From Synechococcus sp. MED650 (GTDB lineage Bacteria; Cyanobacteriota; Cyanobacteriia; PCC-6307; Cyanobiaceae), in the NCBI GenBank assembly GCA_002691345.1, contig NZHI01000087.1:4334-10668 (forward strand): 6,335 nt of DNA. The letters are read 5' to 3'. The notes below the pieces were generated by a model. The model was not told the origin of the DNA. It did not search any database and saw only the letters and a program-made list of their open reading frames with translations. This document shows positions 1 to 5,833 of the stretch, one piece after another; the first letter of the stretch is position 1; each line of letters opens with the position of its first letter. Made by a program: the position numbers and the translations under genes.

Positions 1-598
1 TCAACTTCACCGGCTTCCGCCCTGAGCTCTGGGCCAGGGTTCGCTTCACCACACCACCTTCTTTCAACAAAAGGTCATCAAGACCGCGGAGATAATAGTG
101 ATGGACGGGGAAATTCTTTCCATGCGAAAGGCCTAGACACCGGCCATCTCCATTGGTATTGGAAGAATGAAGACGAAGACGCTTCAAAGCCGATGTTTTG
201 ACAATTGATTTCACCTGAGGAAAAACAAAAAAGCGCTTTTTTGGAGACTCAAAAGAATCATCAGCCAACGACGCCGTCAACCTCCATGGCATTTGCAGAG
301 ATTCAACATCCTCATCATCTAAAAAGCGAAAGAGCTCTGGATGCAAATACTCGTCTGCATCAATAACAGCCACATAATCCTCTCGTATCAGCTCCTGCAC
401 ACAACCAATTCTCTGCCCCTCAGACTCATAGAATTGAATACTGTTTCTTTCAAAGATCTCACGACACAATGGCGCGGCCCCAGGCGCAATCACAGGATAA
501 AAAGAATCAACGCCAAGACTTCGATGGTGATCAATAAACGACTGAAGATAGGGAGCCTCACCATCAAAAACTCGAACAACGATGGCGTAACTTTTCAC
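1..598 (-). CDS. Family-2-type glycosyltransferase, partial (C-terminus outside window)
   Basis: The minus-strand frame stays open for 199 codons from a GTG at 598 to the window edge, so the C-terminus is missing. The product begins MKSYAIVVRVFDGEAPYLQS, which resembles the start of Glyco_tranf_2_4-like proteins: a beta strand followed by 'Y..sfidHHrsLGVD'. A DADE motif at residues 80-83 (VIDADEYLHP) is the expected DxD metal/nucleotide-sugar site. A His-rich segment, VHHYYLRGLDDLLLKEG at about 165-181, is typical of the C-terminal half of this group. Inferred role: transfer of a sugar from a nucleotide-sugar donor to a surface glycan; donor and acceptor cannot be told. An in-frame stop at 625-623 limits the start to GTG 598 or TTG 601/610. 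No strong ribosome site is visible. Third codon positions are mostly T or A, unlike neighbouring genes, which suggests a variable or transferred surface-polysaccharide locus. Confidence 0.85.
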   Translation of the reverse strand, partial: MKSYAIVVRVFDGEAPYLQSFIDHHRSLGVDSFYPVIAPGAAPLCREIFERNSIQFYESEGQRIGCVQELIREDYVAVIDADEYLHPELFRFLDDEDVESLQMPWRLTASLADDSFESPKKRFFVFPQVKSIVKTSALKRLRLHSSNTNGDGRCLGLSHGKNFPVHHYYLRGLDDLLLKEGGVVKRTLAQSSGRKPVKL

Positions 599-695
599 CA
601 AAGCACCCAATTTGAGAACAAATTACCACAGACGCCCCTCGAGAGAATATGCCACCAGACAAAGGGGCACGGAACTCTTATCTCAGGTCAACTCC

Positions 696-720
696 TGAAA
701 ATGAAATCGCCAGAGGCGAT
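696..720 (-). terminator. Terminator-like hairpin with T-rich tail, downstream of yajQ
   Basis: Read on the minus strand, ATCGCC (720-715), loop TCT (714-712) and GGCGAT (711-706) form a 6-bp stem. The T-rich stretch TTCATTTTCA (705-696) follows directly. It lies about 60 bp past the yajQ stop and before the glycosyltransferase start, so it fits an intrinsic terminator for yajQ. The stem is short, so the call is moderate. Confidence 0.45.
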
Positions 721-752
721 CAACATCTCTTCAAAGATCAGAGCTCAATCAG

Positions 753-780
753 TCAAAGCCTTGGATTCAGAAGGCTTTGA
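753..780 (-). terminator. 10-bp perfect hairpin abutting the yajQ stop codon
   Basis: TCAAAGCCTT (753-762) and AAGGCTTTGA (771-780) are exact inverted repeats with an 8-base loop. The hairpin starts immediately after the yajQ TGA (783-781). There is no T-run on either side, so it is not a textbook intrinsic terminator. It may stabilise the mRNA 3' end or act together with the second hairpin at 706-720. The rest of the 599-780 gap shows no convincing gene. Confidence 0.45.
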
Positions 781-1278
781 TCAGCGATAATTTTCGAACT
801 GAAGTGGAACATCGAGGTCATCCTCCTTGCTTTTCACCAGTTGAATCGCAGCCTGAAGATCATCTTTGTTTTTACCGGTGATTCGTACGCTTTCACCCTG
901 AATCGCCACGGTGACCTTCTTAAGTTCATCACGAACGATTTTGCTGAGCTTCTTGGCAATCTCCTGGCTGAGACCCTTCCGCAACTTCACCACCTGCTTG
1001 ACCCGGTTCCCACCCACGGTTTCTGGGGTCTGAAAATCAAAGATCTTCAGCGACAGATTGCGCTTGGTGGCTTTGGTGCGGAGCACATCCTCCACGGCTT
1101 GCAGCGTCATGTCGCTGGCGGTGATGATCACCAACTCGGTCTCCTCCAGCTCGATCTCGGTGTTCGAATCCTTGAGGTCGTAACGGTTGCCCACATCCCG
1201 GCGAACTTGATCGAGGGTGTTGACCAGCTCCTGCCGGTCGAAATCGGACACCACATCAAAGGAATAGGTGCTGGCCAT
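781..1278 (-). CDS. yajQ: YajQ-family (DUF520) nucleotide-binding protein
   Basis: This 165-residue protein matches the YajQ family over its whole length, and family members are usually about 160-165 residues. Recognisable blocks are the N-terminal YSFDVVSDFDRQELVNTLDQ with NRYDLKD near 32-38, the central KQVVKLRKGLSQEIAKKLSKIVRD, and the C-terminal VTVAIQGESVRITGKNKDDLQAAIQLV followed by the ending PLQFENYR. The family folds as two ferredoxin-like halves. Some members bind nucleotides (cyclic di-GMP in Xanthomonas) or RNA/tRNA; the ligand in cyanobacteria cannot be read from sequence. It is a soluble cytosolic protein with no signal peptide. The start is ATG at 1278, with no canonical Shine-Dalgarno. 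It is divergent from the MAPEG gene with 55 bp between, and is followed by two hairpins that probably end a single-gene transcript. Confidence 0.95.
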   Translation of the reverse strand: MASTYSFDVVSDFDRQELVNTLDQVRRDVGNRYDLKDSNTEIELEETELVIITASDMTLQAVEDVLRTKATKRNLSLKIFDFQTPETVGGNRVKQVVKLRKGLSQEIAKKLSKIVRDELKKVTVAIQGESVRITGKNKDDLQAAIQLVKSKEDDLDVPLQFENYR

Positions 1279-1301
1279 GGCTCGCGCTCTTACCTGAGCT
1301 C

Positions 1302-1331
1302 AGCTTAGAAAGGCGCGGTCTGATGCTTCAA
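1302..1331 (-). promoter_or_regulatory. Possible yajQ promoter in the divergent gap
   Basis: The 55-bp gap (1279-1333) between the divergent yajQ and MAPEG starts must hold both promoters unless they lie inside coding sequence. On the minus strand a TTGAAG (1331-1326) and a TAAGCT (1307-1302), 18 bp apart, are a weak sigma-70-type match upstream of yajQ. No comparable plus-strand pair was found. Confidence 0.2.
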
Positions 1332-1333
1332 CG

Positions 1334-1786
1334 ATGTCGCTGCTGCAGCTGTTCACCGCCACAGATGCGGCTCCATATGCCTGGTCGCTGGTGCTTTCCG
1401 GCGGGTCTGTGGTGGCCAGCATCATTCCCTTGGGCGCTGCGCGGTCTGCCGCCAACTTCGAGATGAAAGACATGGCCGCACCCCGGGCCATGTTCGATCG
1501 CTTTCCGGCCTGGGGCAAGCGCGCCAGCTGGGCGCACCAGAACAGCTTTGAGGCCTTCAGCCTGCATGCACCTGCAGCTCTGCTGGCTCTGATCGCCACT
1601 CTTCACGCTGGTGCGCTGCCTGCCACAACCGTTGTGGCGGCTTTTGCCCATCCAGCCCTGCGCCTCGCCTACATCGCCGCCTACGTGGGCAACATTCCCC
1701 CCGCGCGGGGGCTCTGCTGGGCCACCGGCCTGCTCTGCAGCGGGATTCTCTACATCGAAGGGCTGAAAGCCCTTTTAAACGGCTAA
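1334..1786 (+). CDS. MAPEG-family integral membrane protein
   Basis: This 150-residue protein has four hydrophobic segments at about 14-34, 75-92, 96-117 and 126-147. It carries the family signature around 59-75 (AWGKRASWAHQNSFEAF), where the Arg-Ala..HQN..E pattern matches MAPEG proteins (membrane-associated proteins in eicosanoid and glutathione metabolism). A second typical block is HPALRLAYIAAYVGNIPPARGLCW at about 106-129. The length fits the family. Eukaryotic members are glutathione-dependent transferases or peroxidases, but the role of the bacterial branch is unsettled, so no substrate is assigned. The ATG at 1334 gives full coverage; no clear ribosome-binding site precedes it. The last codons overlap a hairpin followed by TTTT (1758-1776). 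The gene converges on the SLOG gene, with a 35-bp gap at 1787-1821. Confidence 0.88.
   Translation: MSLLQLFTATDAAPYAWSLVLSGGSVVASIIPLGAARSAANFEMKDMAAPRAMFDRFPAWGKRASWAHQNSFEAFSLHAPAALLALIATLHAGALPATTVVAAFAHPALRLAYIAAYVGNIPPARGLCWATGLLCSGILYIEGLKALLNG
1758..1776 (+). terminator. Intrinsic-terminator-like hairpin inside the MAPEG 3' coding end
   Basis: AAGGGCT (1758-1764), loop GAA (1765-1767) and AGCCCTT (1768-1774) form a perfect 7-bp stem. The T-run at 1773-1776 then gives way to AAAC. It lies within the final codons of the MAPEG gene, whose stop is at 1784-1786. The T-run is only four bases, so efficiency is uncertain. Confidence 0.5.
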
Positions 1787-1821
1787 CCCCATCGGCCCCT
1801 CAAGACTCTGTGCTGTACGGA

Positions 1822-2358
1822 TTAGTCGAAGTACAACAAACTCACAACTTTGCCCATATCTTCAGCTGTACGAGCACTGGCCAACAGCGTTTCACTGTCG
1901 TGAAAGGCCAGGCAAATTAACTGATCGCAGCGGTTAATAATCTCCTGATTGCAGAGGCTGCTGGCCATGGGCAGTGGGAGATCATCCTGCTCCGGTTTTT
2001 CCACCAGATGCAGCACCCGCTCCAGCAGATCGCGAATCTCAGCAACCTGGCGATCCAGGCTTTGGGGCAACAACACCGTGAGCTTCGCTGGATCCACAGC
2101 CAAACAACCGCGGATCACCGCTGCATTCACGCCCTGAGATCCAGATGTGATCAGTGAATGGCCTTCCTGTACCAACGAGCGGGCCACTAACTCAATCAGA
2201 TGGATCGCAACCACAGGAACATGACGACTACCAAGAATGGCAATCCTTCTTTTGCTCTGGTCCTGCAGAAGAGCCAACTCCTGCGCAAGTGTGTCGACCC
2301 GATCCAGAGCCGGCATATCCAGTGACTGACCCAAGGACAACCCAGCCTCTGACTTCAT
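1822..2358 (-). CDS. DprA-like SLOG/Rossmann-fold protein
   Basis: This 178-residue soluble protein resembles the central Rossmann (SLOG-type) domain of DprA/Smf but is only about half the length of full DprA. RIAILGSRHVP (38-48) matches the 'GSR' turn. LITSGSQGVNAAVIRGCL (69-86) matches the 'vSGgArGiD..aHrgAL' ligand-binding loop, with Asp replaced by Asn. TVLLPQSLDRQ (94-104) matches the 'vl..GlD' strand, and CNQEIINRCDQLICLAF (136-152) the 'NR.ia..sd' stretch. It lacks the N-terminal SAM-like and C-terminal winged-helix domains. Databases tend to label such proteins 'DNA recombination-mediator protein A'; a recombination role is not shown by the sequence, and binding of a nucleotide-like ligand is the safer inference. 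ATG 2358 is used. The gene lies 16 bp after the BioD/DRTGG gene and is probably co-transcribed with it. No clear terminator follows. Confidence 0.8.
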   Translation of the reverse strand: MKSEAGLSLGQSLDMPALDRVDTLAQELALLQDQSKRRIAILGSRHVPVVAIHLIELVARSLVQEGHSLITSGSQGVNAAVIRGCLAVDPAKLTVLLPQSLDRQVAEIRDLLERVLHLVEKPEQDDLPLPMASSLCNQEIINRCDQLICLAFHDSETLLASARTAEDMGKVVSLLYFD

Positions 2359-2374
2359 CGGAAGCTAGCAACCA

Positions 2375-3472
2375 TCAGGCGGTCTGAACCGTCAGGTTCA
2401 GAGCAGCAAACAGCTGGTCTAGTTGGCAGTGCTCCTCAACCAACCGGAAGGCATAGGTGGCTTTCACCGCCTCATGCAGACGCACATGGCCGAAGGCCTG
2501 CTCAATCACCTCCACAGTGGCGAGGGTGTCATGCTCCACCTTCAACAACGGAACATCCAGCTCCTCGGCCCGGTTAATCAACTGTGGGAGAGGTTCTCCT
2601 GCCCCGGTGAGGATCAAACACTGGGTGGAAGCCTCCAAGGCTGCCAGCTGGATGTCGGTTCGATCCGCCCCCGTCACCACCGCCATGTTGCGGCGGCGGC
2701 GGAAGAACTCCATGGCCGAATTCACATTCATGGCCCCGATGCTGAGGGTCTCCACCAAAAGCTCCTGTCGCTCTTGGCAACAGATCACCCGTGCTTCAAG
2801 GCGACGCACCAGTTCGCCAACCGTGACGCTGCGCAGCAGTGGCGATCGGGGCATGACGCCAAAGACTTGGAGGCCCAAGCCCTGCAACGCCGGGACCACC
2901 TGACGCTCAAGACTCTCCACTTCCTCCGGCGTGACCGCGTTCAAGACGACACCCACCAAGCGCGATCCGAGGATTTGCTTGGCCGCCAGCAAGGCGTCAA
3001 CACTGCGGCTGTCCTGCCAGAGGTGCACGAGCACCACCTTGGCGTCGAGTCCCACCGCCAACTGCGGCAAGCTCAGGCCGTAGAGCAAACCTTCCTGCAA
3101 GCTGCCAGCACACTCGAGCAGGGTTAGACCTTCTCCAGCAGCGATCTGCTGCTGGAGCTGAGCAAAACCCTCACCTGCATCCAACTCCCCTTGCCCCAAG
3201 CGCTGAGCAGCCGTGGTGGGTGACAACAGATGCAAAGAAGGAATCAGCCGATCCTTCGGCAACCCGAGGGTCTCCCCCACAAAGCGCACGTCATCGTCAA
3301 TCAAGGGCTGGGGTAGCGGCCCCTTCGTGGGATCCCAGTCAAGGCTTGTGGCGAGGGGTTTGCCGAAACGAATCTGCTGGCCGGCCTGAGCCAGCTGCTG
3401 GGCAATTCCTAGAACGAGAGCCGACTTGCCACTGAACGGTTCACAGGATCCGATCAGCAGTGTCGTGCCCAT
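2375..3472 (-). CDS. BioD-like P-loop NTPase with C-terminal DRTGG domain
   Basis: This 365-residue protein has two parts. Residues 1 to about 200 form a dethiobiotin-synthetase-like P-loop domain: strand TTLLIGS, P-loop GSCEPFSGKS (8-17), LLECAG (118-123) at the place of the BioD acidic strand, and GVVLNAV (174-180). Residues about 215-325 form a DRTGG domain with VVTGADRTDIQLAALEAS at 265-282. This is the N-terminal arrangement of long phosphotransacetylases (Pta), but the catalytic PTA domain is absent, so it should not make acetyl phosphate. The true substrate is unknown, and 'phosphotransacetylase family' would be a misleading name. ATG 3472 is preferred because it places the P-loop next to the N-terminus, as in relatives. 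An upstream in-frame GTG (3526) would add 18 Arg/Pro-containing residues and overlap the preceding gene. The spacing is 28 bp from the upstream gene and 16 bp to the downstream one. Confidence 0.85.
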   Translation of the reverse strand: MGTTLLIGSCEPFSGKSALVLGIAQQLAQAGQQIRFGKPLATSLDWDPTKGPLPQPLIDDDVRFVGETLGLPKDRLIPSLHLLSPTTAAQRLGQGELDAGEGFAQLQQQIAAGEGLTLLECAGSLQEGLLYGLSLPQLAVGLDAKVVLVHLWQDSRSVDALLAAKQILGSRLVGVVLNAVTPEEVESLERQVVPALQGLGLQVFGVMPRSPLLRSVTVGELVRRLEARVICCQERQELLVETLSIGAMNVNSAMEFFRRRRNMAVVTGADRTDIQLAALEASTQCLILTGAGEPLPQLINRAEELDVPLLKVEHDTLATVEVIEQAFGHVRLHEAVKATYAFRLVEEHCQLDQLFAALNLTVQTA

Positions 3473-3500
3473 GAACAACAGCAATCTTTCATTTGAGAAT

Positions 3501-3929
3501 CTAGGCCGAGCTGGTGGCATCCCCACGCTCGATCCATAACCATTCCCAGAATCCGTTGGGAAGATCGGGTTCCGGTTCGGATCGAGCCGATCGATCCATC
3601 AACCATGCCACCAACTGATGGGTGAGCAGAGAGAAGTTGGTGTTTCCCTCGGGGCGAGATGGAAACCGAATCTCACAACGGATGGACTCCTGAGGGGCAG
3701 CAACTCCGGTCCATGTCAGTTGGAAGCGATGCCCATCGGTGCCCTGAACCGGCCGGCGGCCCCACAATTCGCCGCGCTGAAGAATCTGCAGTGCCTCTGT
3801 GAGCTCGCCCCCACGGCTGACCCCTCCGCAATAAGGCGCAAACAGGGCTTGAAGAGCAGCGTCGGTCACACCAGGCACGCCAATGATCGGCTCAAGGATG
3901 CCCCAAGCTGGGGAGATGGCCCAGCCCAA
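3501..3929 (-). CDS. Conserved-looking hypothetical protein, uncertain start
   Basis: I do not recognise this family. The longest frame encodes 142 residues with G/C-rich codon positions like its neighbours, which supports a real gene. It has no signal peptide or membrane helix. Visible landmarks are EPIIGVPGVTDAALQALFAPYCGG (13-36), a strand-rich middle with ELWGRRPVQGTDGHRFQLTW (54-73) and IRCEIRFPSR (83-92), a helix LLTHQLVAWLMDR (101-113), and an aromatic tail LPNGFWEWLWIERGD (123-137). It looks like a small alpha/beta domain. No in-frame ATG exists at the 5' end: an in-frame stop at 3944-3942 limits the start to TTG 3929, GTG 3878 or GTG 3869. Starts at 3878 or 3869 would remove the overlap with the divergent dehydrogenase. 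It is probably the first gene of the three-gene minus-strand group, 28 bp ahead of the BioD/DRTGG gene. Confidence 0.7.
   Translation of the reverse strand: MGWAISPAWGILEPIIGVPGVTDAALQALFAPYCGGVSRGGELTEALQILQRGELWGRRPVQGTDGHRFQLTWTGVAAPQESIRCEIRFPSRPEGNTNFSLLTHQLVAWLMDRSARSEPEPDLPNGFWEWLWIERGDATSSA
3901..3913. other. Short G/C palindrome at the head-to-head gene starts
   Basis: CCCCA (3901-3905), spacer AGC and TGGGG (3909-3913) form an interrupted palindrome. It sits 3 bp before the dehydrogenase ATG (3916) and inside the 5' end of the divergent hypothetical gene. It could be an operator or an mRNA hairpin sequestering the start, but a chance origin is also possible. Confidence 0.25.
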
Positions 3930-4641
3930 CGCACACCCATTTCAGGGACGCACCATTGGCATTACCGGTGCCCGTGGCGCCCTCGGCTCGGCTCTCGCCC
4001 GCTGCTTGAAAGCAGCCGGCGCCGATGTGGTGGGCTTCACCCATGGATCCCCTCCAAGCCAATCGGCTGGAGCCAATCGCTGGGTGCGGTGGAGCTGCGG
4101 CGCCGAAGGAGAGCTCGACCATGAGCTTGCTCAATTGGATGTGCTGGTGCTGAACCACGGAATCAATCCGCAGGGAGAGCAGAGCACCGATGTTGTCAAC
4201 ACAGCTTTGGAGATCAACGCCCTGAGCAGCTGGCGGCTGATGCAACGCTATGAGCAGATCTGCCGGTCGCATCCCCAGGATCAGCCCCGAGAGCTCTGGG
4301 TCAACACCTCTGAAGCAGAGATTCAGCCAGCGATCAGCCCGGTCTACGAGATGACAAAACGCCTGCTGGGGCAGCTGGTGAGCATGCGCGGTGCCGTGCT
4401 TGATGAACCCGGACGGCAGCAGTTGATCATTCGAAAGCTGGTGCTCGGCCCCTTTCGCTCTGAACTGAATCCCATCGGCTTAATGAATGCCGACTTTGTC
4501 GCCCAGCAGGTTGTTCGGCAGGCCAGTTGGGGGCTGCGGCTGGTGATCGTGACACCCAATCCGATCACCTATGTGTTGATGCCGCTGGCGGAACTGGGGC
4601 GCCGCCTGTACAGCCAGGGGCTCAATCGCCCCGGTCGGTGA
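3916..4641 (+). CDS. Short-chain dehydrogenase/reductase (SDR)
   Basis: This 241-residue NAD(P)-dependent oxidoreductase has the classical SDR layout. The cofactor-binding turn TGARGALG is at 17-24 (TGxxxGxG). LVLNHGI at 77-83 takes the place of NNAG. Asn101 lies in the LEINALSSW helix, Ser132 in VNTSEAE, and Tyr144/Lys148 in YEMTK form the YxxxK pair. [12 protein letters not shown] (175-186) follows as the usual post-catalytic segment. The full catalytic set is present, so an active enzyme is inferred. The substrate is unknown; the C-terminus ([21 protein letters not shown]) is hydrophobic and might contact lipid. The chosen ATG 3916 puts the Gly motif 16 residues in. ATGs at 3883 and 3898 are alternatives, because the GGGGAG just before 3916 touches the ATG and is too close to be a good ribosome site. 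The 3' end overlaps map by 20 bp. Confidence 0.87.
   Translation: MAQPNAHPFQGRTIGITGARGALGSALARCLKAAGADVVGFTHGSPPSQSAGANRWVRWSCGAEGELDHELAQLDVLVLNHGINPQGEQSTDVVNTALEINALSSWRLMQRYEQICRSHPQDQPRELWVNTSEAEIQPAISPVYEMTKRLLGQLVSMRGAVLDEPGRQQLIIRKLVLGPFRSELNPIGLMNADFVAQQVVRQASWGLRLVIVTPNPITYVLMPLAELGRRLYSQGLNRPGR
4617..4632. terminator. G/C hairpin across the convergent SDR/map overlap
   Basis: GGGGC (4617-4621), loop TCAATC and GCCCC (4628-4632) form a 5-bp all-G/C stem. It sits in the 20-bp overlap of the two convergent genes. By symmetry it would form in both transcripts. Neither side has a T-run, so it is only a possible bidirectional 3'-end element. Confidence 0.3.
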
Positions 4642-5467
4642 GAATCTCGCAGCCGTCACTCGTCACCAAAACCGTGTGTTCCCACTGGGCAGACAACGAG
4701 TTGTCGCGGGTCACGACGGTCCAACGATCGCGGAGGGTTCGGCAGTCTTTGCTGCCGGCATTGAGGATGGGCTCGATCGCGAGAGTCATCCCTGGGCGAA
4801 GAGTGACGTTGGGCAAGTCGTCGGTGCGGAAATTGAAAACCGATGGTTCCTCATGAAGATTCCGGCCCACGCCATGGCCGGTGTAATCCTCCACAACGCT
4901 GAAGCCATTGGCCCGCACGTGATCTTCCACCGCTCCAGCGATGTCCAGAAGAGTGTTCCCGGCCTTGACCTGGCTGAGTCCGGCCATCAGTGATTCCCGG
5001 GCCACCCGGCTTAGAACTTTCGCCTCCTCTGAAGCATCGCCGACGCACACGGTGATACAGCTGTCTCCGTGGTAACCCTCGAAGTAAGCGCCGGTGTCCA
5101 CTTTCAGGAGATCACCATTGCGAATCACGCGCTTGGCGCTGGGAATGCCGTGCACCACCTCGTTATTGATGCTGGCGCAGATGCTGGCTGGGAAGCCGTG
5201 ATAACCCTTGAAACTGGGGGTTGCGCCCATCTCGCGAATTCGTTTTTCGGCATAGGCATCCAGATCACCGGTGGTCTGACCCGGTTCAACCATGGCCATC
5301 ACTTCCCGCAACACGGTGGCGACGATGCTGCTGGCCTGCCGCATGATTTTCACTTCGCGGGCGGATTTGATTTCCACACCCCGACGCTTCTGAATCCTTG
5401 GGCCTGTCGCTGTCACCTGCCCCTGGGCCGCCTGGGTGGATGCCAGGAGATCAGCGAAGAGATTCAT
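4622..5467 (-). CDS. map: Type I methionine aminopeptidase
   Basis: The enzyme removes the initiator methionine from nascent proteins in the cytosol. All five metal ligands are visible: Asp124 (LKVDTG), Asp135 (YHGDSC), His198 (YTGHGVG), Glu232 (LAIEPIL) and Glu263 (QWEHTV). His106 (NNEVVHGIP) and His205 (LHEEP) match the substrate-contacting histidines. The core starts at about residue 31 ([16 protein letters not shown]) and has the usual length of about 250. The first 30 residues are an extension compared with the E. coli enzyme, without zinc-finger cysteines. ATG 5467 is preferred over the in-frame TTG 5479, which would add only MSWI and overlap a possible -10 box. The start is divergent from the PepSY-type gene, and the stop lies inside the end of the SDR gene. 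Confidence 0.97.
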   Translation of the reverse strand: MNLFADLLASTQAAQGQVTATGPRIQKRRGVEIKSAREVKIMRQASSIVATVLREVMAMVEPGQTTGDLDAYAEKRIREMGATPSFKGYHGFPASICASINNEVVHGIPSAKRVIRNGDLLKVDTGAYFEGYHGDSCITVCVGDASEEAKVLSRVARESLMAGLSQVKAGNTLLDIAGAVEDHVRANGFSVVEDYTGHGVGRNLHEEPSVFNFRTDDLPNVTLRPGMTLAIEPILNAGSKDCRTLRDRWTVVTRDNSLSAQWEHTVLVTSDGCEILTDRGD

Positions 5468-5477
5468 GATCCAACTC

Positions 5478-5483
5478 AATATA
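5478..5483 (-). promoter_or_regulatory. Possible -10 element for map
   Basis: In the 53-bp gap between map and the divergent membrane-protein gene (5468-5520), TATATT lies on the minus strand 10 bp before the map ATG. If used, the leader would be only a few bases long, and no clear -35 box is present. No convincing promoter was seen for the plus-strand gene in this gap. Confidence 0.25.
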
Positions 5484-5520
5484 CGTCAACCTATCAAGTG
5501 CATCCGTTTCAGTGCTGGTG

Positions 5521-5805
5521 ATGACGCTGCTTGTGCGCTTGCGCGAACTGCATCGCAGCATGGCTCCGCTCGTTCTTGCCCCGCTGCTGGTAACGGTGAT
5601 GTCAGGAGTGAGCTACCGGCTGGCCAGAGACTGGTTTGGCGCAACCCGCGACCAAGTGCATTGGCTCATGGTGGTGCATGAAGGGGAATGGCTTGGGGAG
5701 ACCCTGGAGCCGATTGTTGTGCTGCTCAACGCCATCGGCTTGCTCTGGATGTTGATCACGGGCGCCGTGATTCTTTTTGATCGTTGGCGCCGGAAGGTAC
5801 ACTGA
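5521..5805 (+). CDS. Small PepSY-associated two-helix membrane protein
   Basis: This 94-residue protein has two membrane segments, about 15-34 ([20 protein letters not shown]) and 63-86 ([24 protein letters not shown]). Between them is a short soluble part with [14 protein letters not shown] (46-59). The start [18 protein letters not shown] and the HEG..LG...EP pattern recall the transmembrane helices of PepSY-associated (PiuB-like) proteins, although most of those are much larger. A basic DRWRRKVH tail suggests that end is cytoplasmic. The function is unknown. ATG 5521 is preferred; an in-frame GTG at 5512 would add three residues. The stop is 28 bp before the rplS ATG, so the two could be co-transcribed. 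Confidence 0.75.
   Translation: MTLLVRLRELHRSMAPLVLAPLLVTVMSGVSYRLARDWFGATRDQVHWLMVVHEGEWLGETLEPIVVLLNAIGLLWMLITGAVILFDRWRRKVH
5776..5803 (+). promoter_or_regulatory. Candidate promoter for rplS
   Basis: TTTGAT (5776-5781) and TACACT (5798-5803), 16 bp apart, are a modest -35/-10 pair. They overlap the last codons of the membrane-protein gene. Initiation near 5810 would leave a leader of about 24 bases containing the GGAG ribosome site. It would give rplS its own expression apart from the upstream gene. Confidence 0.3.
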
Positions 5806-5824
5806 TTGTTTGGCGATTCAACGC

Positions 5825-5828
5825 GGAG
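5825..5828 (+). promoter_or_regulatory. Ribosome-binding site of rplS
   Basis: GGAG lies 5 bases before ATG 5834, the clearest Shine-Dalgarno in the window. It decides the L19 start in favour of 5834 over the in-frame TTG at 5777, which lies inside the upstream gene. Confidence 0.65.
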
Positions 5829-5833
5829 CTGGG

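Noticed and set aside
341..790. Plus-strand open frame of 149 codons
   Set aside because: It runs opposite the 5' part of the glycosyltransferase and through the hairpin-bearing gap. The minus-strand reading gives a recognisable DxD glycosyltransferase and this one gives nothing.
841..1308. Plus-strand open frame of 155 codons
   Set aside because: It is antisense to yajQ, which matches its family end to end.
1787..1821. Gap between the convergent MAPEG and SLOG genes
   Set aside because: It was searched for a terminator of the SLOG gene or a small RNA; no stem with a T-run was seen on the minus strand.
2423..3127. Plus-strand open frame of 234 codons
   Set aside because: It lies wholly opposite the BioD-like/DRTGG gene, has a His/Gln/Leu-rich product with no domain, and is a typical antisense shadow of a G/C-rich gene.
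2375..3526. BioD/DRTGG gene read as phosphotransacetylase
   Set aside because: Only the N-terminal P-loop and DRTGG domains are present. The catalytic PTA domain is missing and the downstream gene is unrelated.
3618..4124. Plus-strand open frame of 168 codons
   Set aside because: It overlaps the hypothetical gene in antisense and the SDR gene in another frame, and has no recognisable features.
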